From assembly GCA_002509325.1 (NCBI GenBank), contig DADO01000068.1, positions 1 to 9,754 of the forward strand: 9,754 nucleotides of DNA. The letters run 5' to 3'. A program made the position numbers and the translations under genes. Origin of the DNA: Methanosarcina sp. UBA402 (GTDB lineage: Archaea > Halobacteriota > Methanosarcinia > Methanosarcinales > Methanosarcinaceae). Position 1 is the first letter of the stretch; each line of letters begins with the position of its first letter. The notes beneath the pieces were generated by a model. That model worked only from the letters and a program-made list of their open reading frames with translations. It did no database searches and was not told the DNA's origin. Positions 5,585-9,754 of this stretch are shown in pieces.

Positions 5585-6514
5585 ATAAAATACTTAAAAA
5601 TCGTACCCCGGGATAGGGGGATTTTCCGGGCGGGCTTTCGTTTTTTGAAAAACCGCATCTTCAGTATTTTTTATTCTGAGTACGAGCGGAGGCTTGGAAT
5701 AAAGATTCAGAATTCAGAAATTCCGCATCATATAGCTGTGATTATGGATGGAAACCGCAGGTATGCGGGGCAATTAGGAAAGACCCGAAGTTTCGGGCAT
5801 TCCATGGGAGCAGAAGTTACTGAAAAGGTAATTGAGTGGTGTTATGAGATAGGAGTAAAACAGCTTACTCTCTACGCATTTTCTACAGAAAACTTTCGGC
5901 GTTCCGAAGAGGAAGTTGACGGTCTCTTCAACCTCATCAACGAAAAGTTCCTGAAAATTTACTCCGACCCAAGGACACATGAAAAAGAGACGCAGGTCCG
6001 CGTCATAGGAGACAGGTCAAAATTACCTGCTTTTCTGAATGAGTCAATCGAGAAAATAGAAAAAGCTACTGAAAATTACAGGAAATTCTACCTGAACGTT
6101 GCCATTGCCTATGGAGGCAGGCAGGATATCATTCAAGCAGTCTGTGACATTGCAGATTGTATTTCCAGCGGGAAACTCTCCCTTGAGGAAGTAGATGAAA
6201 ACCTTATCTCAAGACATCTCTATCCTGCTCCAGGAGTTTCTGTTCCAAATGTTGATCTTGTCATTCGTACCGGGGGCGATGAAAGGATTTCAAATTTCCT
6301 TCCCTGGCAGGCTAATGGAAGCGAGTGTGCAACTTACTTCTGTGCCCCTTTCTGGCCAGAATTCCGAAAAATCGATCTTCTTCGCTCTATCAGAGTATAT
6401 CAGGCCAGAAAGTCCGAGAAAAAACAGGAGCATTCATACAGAGTTTCAAAAGTTGTAAATTTCCTGGAAATAAGAAATCATGGAGAAAAACGCGAAGAAG
6501 TCGGACAGCTTTAA
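5585..6514 (+). CDS. uppS: Cis-prenyltransferase (polyprenyl diphosphate synthase, UppS type)
   Basis: The enzyme condenses isopentenyl diphosphate units in cis onto an allylic starter to make the long polyprenyl diphosphate, the lipid carrier for glycan and S-layer glycosylation in archaea. Hallmarks, numbered from ATA 5585 (309 aa): HIAVIMDGNRRYAG (about 49-62, with catalytic D55 of DGNR), GHSMGAE, YAFSTENFRRS (substrate pocket), RVIGDRSKLP, LNVAIAYGGRQDII, and the C-terminal PNVDLVIRTGGDERISNF with WP-E, which contacts the diphosphate and the metal. Archaeal RTGGD replaces bacterial RTSGE. From TTG 5645 the protein would have 289 aa and lack a basic N-terminal stretch (KYLKIVPRDRGIFRAGFRF) that reads as genuine amphipathic, membrane-associating sequence. 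With AGGAGG 7 nt ahead, ATA 5585 is the better start, or a mutated ATG. It stands alone, preceded by the 23-bp repeats. Confidence 0.93.
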   Translation: MKYLKIVPRDRGIFRAGFRFLKNRIFSIFYSEYERRLGIKIQNSEIPHHIAVIMDGNRRYAGQLGKTRSFGHSMGAEVTEKVIEWCYEIGVKQLTLYAFSTENFRRSEEEVDGLFNLINEKFLKIYSDPRTHEKETQVRVIGDRSKLPAFLNESIEKIEKATENYRKFYLNVAIAYGGRQDIIQAVCDIADCISSGKLSLEEVDENLISRHLYPAPGVSVPNVDLVIRTGGDERISNFLPWQANGSECATYFCAPFWPEFRKIDLLRSIRVYQARKSEKKQEHSYRVSKVVNFLEIRNHGEKREEVGQL

Positions 6515-6685
6515 TTGAAGAGTGTGTTTCAAAAGCAAAGGACATCCTAAAACAAGGAACATTCTGAAAGAAATCTCAATATAAAAAAACTACATAAACT
6601 CCCAAACGAAACCCCCAAACATATCTAAGAAGTTCATTATCTATATCGTTTTTAAAAGATCTAGTCTAATTTTTAAATACATTAA

Positions 6686-6735
6686 AAATATTCGTCCAGA
6701 ATACCGATATATTGATATTTAGAAGACGAATATTT
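6686..6735. repeat. 11-bp inverted repeat, candidate operator or hairpin
   Basis: AAATATTCGTC (6686-6696) and GACGAATATTT (6725-6735) are perfect inverted copies separated by 28 nt. The spacer itself has weak dyad symmetry (AATACC and GATATT around ATATA). The right arm overlaps the TATA-like box at 6731-6740, so a protein bound across the arms could block transcription of the downstream genes. Confidence 0.6.
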
Positions 6736-6740
6736 AAAAG
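6731..6740 (+). promoter_or_regulatory. Candidate TATA box for the 108-aa protein gene
   Basis: TATTTAAAAG resembles an archaeal TATA box and overlaps the right arm of the inverted repeat. The predicted start of transcription is near 6758-6763, giving a leader of about 130 nt before ATG 6894. Confidence 0.4.
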
Positions 6741-6893
6741 GGGAAAAATTGGCTGTACCTAATTTTTCAGTTGGTAGGCTTAACAAGAAACTTGAAAAAG
6801 GTCATAGTTATATGGGGACAAACTAAACTGCTCTAGAGTTAGCCATTCGTTTAGTATGAAATCTTTGAAATAGGTTTAGGTCAGGGGGTTAGA

Positions 6894-7220
6894 ATGGACA
6901 CTGTTAACGAGTTAAATTTACGCCCAGATATTGCTTATTTTCAGTGGGGCGGGAAATCAGAAAATCCCACACCTGTGAACTTGGTGCAAGACAATTTTCA
7001 GCATCGTTTAAAATTACTGGAAATTGATGACGAGAGAGACAGAAGAATTGCGAATGCATATCCTTCAGGCGTGCAGGCAATGACAGCTGCCAGGGGTCTT
7101 GTCAGGAGAAGAATCGGGAAAGTTAAAGTCCTTGAAGCCAGACAGCTTGTCCGACAAGAAACTGAAAACCTGATGAAAAGCCGGAGGGATTTTACTGGGG
7201 AAGGAATACAAAAAACCTAA
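6894..7220 (+). CDS. Unrecognised 108-aa protein overlapping the DUF255/YyaL-like gene
   Basis: I do not recognise this protein. It is soluble, without a signal peptide or membrane segment. An N-terminal part with aromatic and proline-rich stretches (AYFQWGGKSENPTPVNLVQ) is followed by a strongly charged, helical C-terminal half (about 40-108: HRLKLLEIDDERDRRIANAY, VRRRIGKVKVLEARQLVRQE). There are no cysteines or recognisable catalytic motifs. The ATG follows AGGGGG by 5 nt, a weak Shine-Dalgarno. Its last 26 bases overlap the start of the next gene if that begins at CTG 7195, and that gene's GGAGG lies inside this one, so translation is probably coupled. Codon use looks like that of the neighbours. 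The context suggests a partner of the thioredoxin-domain protein, but this is inference only. Confidence 0.7.
   Translation: MDTVNELNLRPDIAYFQWGGKSENPTPVNLVQDNFQHRLKLLEIDDERDRRIANAYPSGVQAMTAARGLVRRRIGKVKVLEARQLVRQETENLMKSRRDFTGEGIQKT
7183..7187 (+). promoter_or_regulatory. Shine-Dalgarno GGAGG inside the upstream gene
   Basis: GGAGG is followed by GATTTTA (7 nt) and CTG 7195, in frame with the DUF255/YyaL-like gene. No ATG, GTG or TTG occurs in that frame between the upstream stop at 7174 and GTG 7273, although family-conserved residues are already encoded there. Confidence 0.6.
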
Positions 7221-9288
7221 CCGCCTGATAAATGAAAAAAGCCCATATCTCTTCCAACACGCCTATAATCCTGTGGACTGGTATCCCTGGGGAGAGGAAG
7301 CTTTTGAAAAAGCCAGGAAAGAGAATAAACCTATTTTCCTCTCAATTGGTTACTCTACCTGCCACTGGTGCCATGTAATGGCACATGAGTCTTTTGAGGA
7401 CGAAGAGGTAGCAAGGCTCATGAACAGGGTTTTTGTTTGCATAAAAGTAGACCGTGAAGAACGGCCAGACATTGACAATATTTACATGACAGTCTGTCAG
7501 ATTATCCTTGGAAGGGGAGGCTGGCCGCTTACAATTATCATGACTCCTAATATGAAGCCTTTTTTTGCAGGGACCTATATTCCCAAAAAATCTCGTTTTA
7601 GCCAGACAGGGATGCTCGAACTCGTGCCCAGAATAAAGGAGATCTGGAACAGACAGCATGAAGAAGTGCTTGAGTCGGCTGAAAAAATTACATCTACTAT
7701 CCAGGATATGATCTCAGAGTCTGCAGGAGAAGGAATAGAGGAATCAATACTTAAAGAGGCTTATGAAGATCTGCTCAATTCTTTTGACAACGAATATGGA
7801 GGTTTTGAAAGAGCTCCCAAATTTCCTACTCCGCACAAAATTTCCTTTTTGCTCCGCTACTGGAGACGAAGCATGAATCCTGAAGCTCTCTATATGGCCG
7901 AACACACCCTGGAAAATATGTACAGAGGAGGGATTCATGATCACCTGGGTTCGGGTTTTCATCGTTACTCTACAGACAATATGTGGATTGTTCCCCATTT
8001 TGAAAAAATGCTATACGATCAGGCTCTTATTGCAACTGCATACACCGAAGCCTACCAGGTTACTGGAAAAAGACTTTATAAAGAAGCAGCAGAGGGAATT
8101 TTTGATTATATATTAAGAGATCTGACATCTCCAGAAGGTGGGTTTTACTGTGGGGAAGATGCAGATGTTGAAAGAGAAGAAGGAAAGTACTATCTCTGGA
8201 CTTTAGAAGAGGTCAGGAGTAATCTTAGCCCTGAGGAGTCCGAATTGATAAAAAAAGTGTACAATCTCAACGAAGGAGGTAACTTCCAGGAAGAATTAAG
8301 AAGCAAAAAGATCGGAACTAACCTTTTTTATATGCTCCGATCTCTGGATGCCCTTGCTGCTGAATTGAGGATTCCCACTGACGAAGTTGAAAGCCAGGTA
8401 AAAGTGGCTAAAGAAAAACTCCTGGCAGCCCGGAATAAACGTAAAAGACCTGCAAAAGATGACAAGGTCTTGACCGATTGGAATGGACTCATGATTGCAG
8501 CTCTTGCAAAAGGTTTTCAGACTTTTGGAGAGGAGAAATATCTGAAAGCTGCCGAAAGAGCTGCGGATTTAATTCTCAAAAGGCTTTACAGTCCAGACAA
8601 GCGATTACTCCATCGTTATAGAGAAGGAGCAGCTGGCATTTCCGGAACTGTCGATGATTATGCTTTCCTGATCCAGGGACTCCTCGAGCTTTACGAGGCA
8701 GGATTCGAACTGCGCTATCTTAAAGCAGCCCTTTGCCTCAACCAAGAACTTCTTGAACATTTCTGGGACCCTGTTCAAGGAGGGTTCTTCTTTACTGCTG
8801 ACGACAGCGAATCGCTCATTTTCAGGAAAAAAGAGTTTACGGATGCAGCTATCCCATCGGGAAATTCTATTGAGATGTTGAATCTTCTTAGACTTTTTAG
8901 AATGACAGCAAATCCCAAACTGGAGGAAAGAGCTCAAGAGTTGGAACGCGCTTTTTCAAAAAACATCAGGAAAATCCCATCAGGGTATACCCAGTTTTTA
9001 TCAGCCCTTGACTTCGGTCTGGGCCCAGCATATCAAGTTGTAATTTCCGGAAAAATTGAATCTCCAGATACGAGACACATGCTTGAAGAACTCTGGAATT
9101 ATTTCATTCCAAATAAAGTACTTATATTCAGACCTGAAGGAGAGGACCCTGAAATTACAAATCTGGCGGCATATACAAAAGATCAGGTCCCTATAGAGGG
9201 AAAAACTACAGCTTATGTCTGCCAGAACTACGAATGCCAGCTTCCTACTACTGAGGTCAATGAAATGCTAAAAATGTTAAACGTATAA
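7195..9288 (+). CDS. Thioredoxin-domain DUF255 protein (YyaL / SPATA20-like)
   Basis: From CTG 7195 the product is 697 aa, the usual length of the YyaL/SPATA20 family. The family N terminus NRLINEKSPYLFQHAYNPVDWYPWG is encoded across GTG 7273, so the conventional start at 7273 would cut it off. A thioredoxin-like domain follows: KPIFLSIGYSTCHWCHVMAHESFED, with the CHWC pair at C56 and C59, then the VDREERPDID segment and a GGWPLTIIMTP motif. The remainder (about 190-640) is the alpha/alpha-toroid part related to N-acylglucosamine 2-epimerase and glycoside hydrolase folds, with FPTPHKISFLLRY, GGIHDHLGSGFHRYSTD, VPHFEKMLYDQA, GGFYCGEDADVE and DDKVLTDWNGLMIAALAKG. The family's reaction is unsettled; a redox or sugar-modifying role has been suggested. 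No signal peptide is seen, so it is probably cytoplasmic. It overlaps the 108-aa gene and is followed by a cytochrome b5-like gene. Confidence 0.92.
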   Translation: MGKEYKKPNRLINEKSPYLFQHAYNPVDWYPWGEEAFEKARKENKPIFLSIGYSTCHWCHVMAHESFEDEEVARLMNRVFVCIKVDREERPDIDNIYMTVCQIILGRGGWPLTIIMTPNMKPFFAGTYIPKKSRFSQTGMLELVPRIKEIWNRQHEEVLESAEKITSTIQDMISESAGEGIEESILKEAYEDLLNSFDNEYGGFERAPKFPTPHKISFLLRYWRRSMNPEALYMAEHTLENMYRGGIHDHLGSGFHRYSTDNMWIVPHFEKMLYDQALIATAYTEAYQVTGKRLYKEAAEGIFDYILRDLTSPEGGFYCGEDADVEREEGKYYLWTLEEVRSNLSPEESELIKKVYNLNEGGNFQEELRSKKIGTNLFYMLRSLDALAAELRIPTDEVESQVKVAKEKLLAARNKRKRPAKDDKVLTDWNGLMIAALAKGFQTFGEEKYLKAAERAADLILKRLYSPDKRLLHRYREGAAGISGTVDDYAFLIQGLLELYEAGFELRYLKAALCLNQELLEHFWDPVQGGFFFTADDSESLIFRKKEFTDAAIPSGNSIEMLNLLRLFRMTANPKLEERAQELERAFSKNIRKIPSGYTQFLSALDFGLGPAYQVVISGKIESPDTRHMLEELWNYFIPNKVLIFRPEGEDPEITNLAAYTKDQVPIEGKTTAYVCQNYECQLPTTEVNEMLKMLNV

Positions 9289-9306
9289 CTGAAAAATAAA
9301 ATTCAG
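9289..9306 (+). terminator. Weak hairpin after the DUF255/YyaL-like gene
   Basis: CTGAA (9289-9293) and TTCAG (9302-9306) can pair around an A-rich loop directly after the stop codon. The stem is only 5 bp and no T-run follows, so it may not terminate transcription, and read-through into the cytochrome b5-like gene is possible. Confidence 0.15.
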
Positions 9307-9336
9307 GTAATAGTCAGGAAATCAATAAGAAATGTA

Positions 9337-9582
9337 ATGGAGATGAGGAAGGTGAAAGAATACACACTTGAAGAACTTGCAGAATACAACGGTCAAAATG
9401 GGAAGACATACATTGCCTATCAGGGACAGGTCTATGATGTCTCAGATAGTTATCTATGGGATGGAGGTACCCACCAGGGACTTCATGACGCAGGGAAAGA
9501 CCTTACCGAAGAAATGGACGAGGCACCTCATGGACCTGAGATATTTAAGGACTATCCTGTTATCGGGACTATGAAAAAATAA
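9337..9582 (+). CDS. Small cytochrome b5-like heme-binding protein
   Basis: This 81-aa protein (76 aa from GTG 9352) has the short archaeal and bacterial cytochrome b5-like pattern: EYTLEELAEYNGQNGKTYIAYQGQVYDVSDSYLW, then GGTHQGLHDAGKDLTEEMDEAPHG. Numbered from ATG 9337, H46, H50 and H65 are candidate heme ligands, corresponding loosely to the HPGG histidine and the second axial histidine of cytochrome b5. No membrane anchor or signal peptide is present, so it should be cytoplasmic and could bind heme or another hydrophobic ligand. The start is uncertain: GGAG at 9339-9342 lies 9 nt before GTG 9352, which gives the family-like N terminus MKEYTLEEL, whereas ATG 9337 has no site ahead. It lies about 50 bp after the DUF255/YyaL-like gene on the same strand and may share its transcript. 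Confidence 0.88.
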   Translation: MEMRKVKEYTLEELAEYNGQNGKTYIAYQGQVYDVSDSYLWDGGTHQGLHDAGKDLTEEMDEAPHGPEIFKDYPVIGTMKK

Positions 9583-9754
9583 AGTGATTTTGCTGTCATA
9601 AATACATCAGGATAGGAAATATGTTGTTGTGGTCACTTGCTAACACGCTGCAAGACTGGCATGTTACGGGAACTTTAGTCCGAGGTATTTAGGTTTTCTG
9701 ACCTGACCTTCTTTATTCAGGAAGTAAAACATAAGGTTAGCGTAAAGCCGAATA

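Larger units (their letters stand above)
6515..6893. other. Intergenic region with inverted repeat and probable promoter
   Basis: No gene is supported between uppS and the 108-aa protein gene. The region holds CTATATCGTTT (6641-6651, an inverted copy of part of the uppS promoter element), an 11-bp inverted repeat at 6686-6735, a TATA-like box at 6731-6740, and a probable leader of about 130 nt. A 25-codon open stretch from TTG 6749 to TAA 6824-6826 exists but is too short to call. Confidence 0.5.

Noticed and set aside
6749..6826. 25-codon ORF starting at TTG in the leader of the 108-aa protein gene
   Set aside because: It has a weak ribosome site and is too short to distinguish from chance; it could be a leader peptide only if shown to be translated.
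9621..9692. 23-codon ORF from ATG 9621 near the window end
   Set aside because: It is very short, with no recognisable motif or convincing ribosome site; the tail after the cytochrome b5-like gene otherwise shows nothing I can name.

Overview
The window looks like chromosomal DNA from a methanogenic archaeon, most likely a Methanosarcina (inference). The basis is moderate-to-low GC with long AT-rich intergenic stretches, archaeal TATA boxes, GGAGG / GAGGTG ribosome binding sites, and a set of families typical of that genus: archaeal cis-prenyltransferase, a DUF2551-like protein, a DUF255/YyaL-like thioredoxin-domain protein, a short archaeal cytochrome b5-like protein, and a COG2108-like radical SAM protein. 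No insertion sequence, CRISPR array, tRNA or rRNA was found.

Layout. Positions 174-638 (minus) encode a ribbon-helix-helix-like protein. Positions 836-1816 (minus) hold a two-gene unit: a small 2x[4Fe-4S] ferredoxin followed after a few bases by a metal-dependent cyclase/hydrolase (PF04199 type). Diverging from it, 1948-3045 (plus) encodes a radical SAM protein; both divergent promoters sit so close to the start codons that the transcripts look leaderless. Positions 3229-3813 (plus) hold a decayed membrane protein gene of the YdjM/DUF457 type, broken by four apparent frameshifts. After AT-rich DNA come a small DUF2551-like protein (4361-4663), about 0.9 kb without an intact gene but with a degraded fragment and four tandem 23-bp repeats, and the cis-prenyltransferase gene (5585-6514). 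The last block holds an unrecognised 108-aa protein (6894-7220) that overlaps the DUF255/YyaL-like gene (7195-9288), then a cytochrome b5-like protein (9337-9582).

The least expected signal concerns starts of translation. In four genes (minus 638; plus 4361, 5585 and 7195) the reading frame with family-like sequence extends upstream of the first ATG/GTG/TTG, up to a good Shine-Dalgarno sequence followed about 7-9 nt later by ATA or CTG. Either these are near-cognate starts, or they are start-codon mutations or tiny frameshifts. A second theme is recent short tandem duplication: 21-bp units in the cyclase gene, 18-bp units at the 5' end of the radical SAM gene, 21-bp units in the pseudogene, and 23-bp units in front of uppS.

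Functionally this is a patchwork of housekeeping and poorly characterised genes rather than one pathway. I do not see a clear multi-gene defence or biosynthetic system. The most plausible functional couplings are ferredoxin with cyclase, and the 108-aa protein with the thioredoxin-domain protein.
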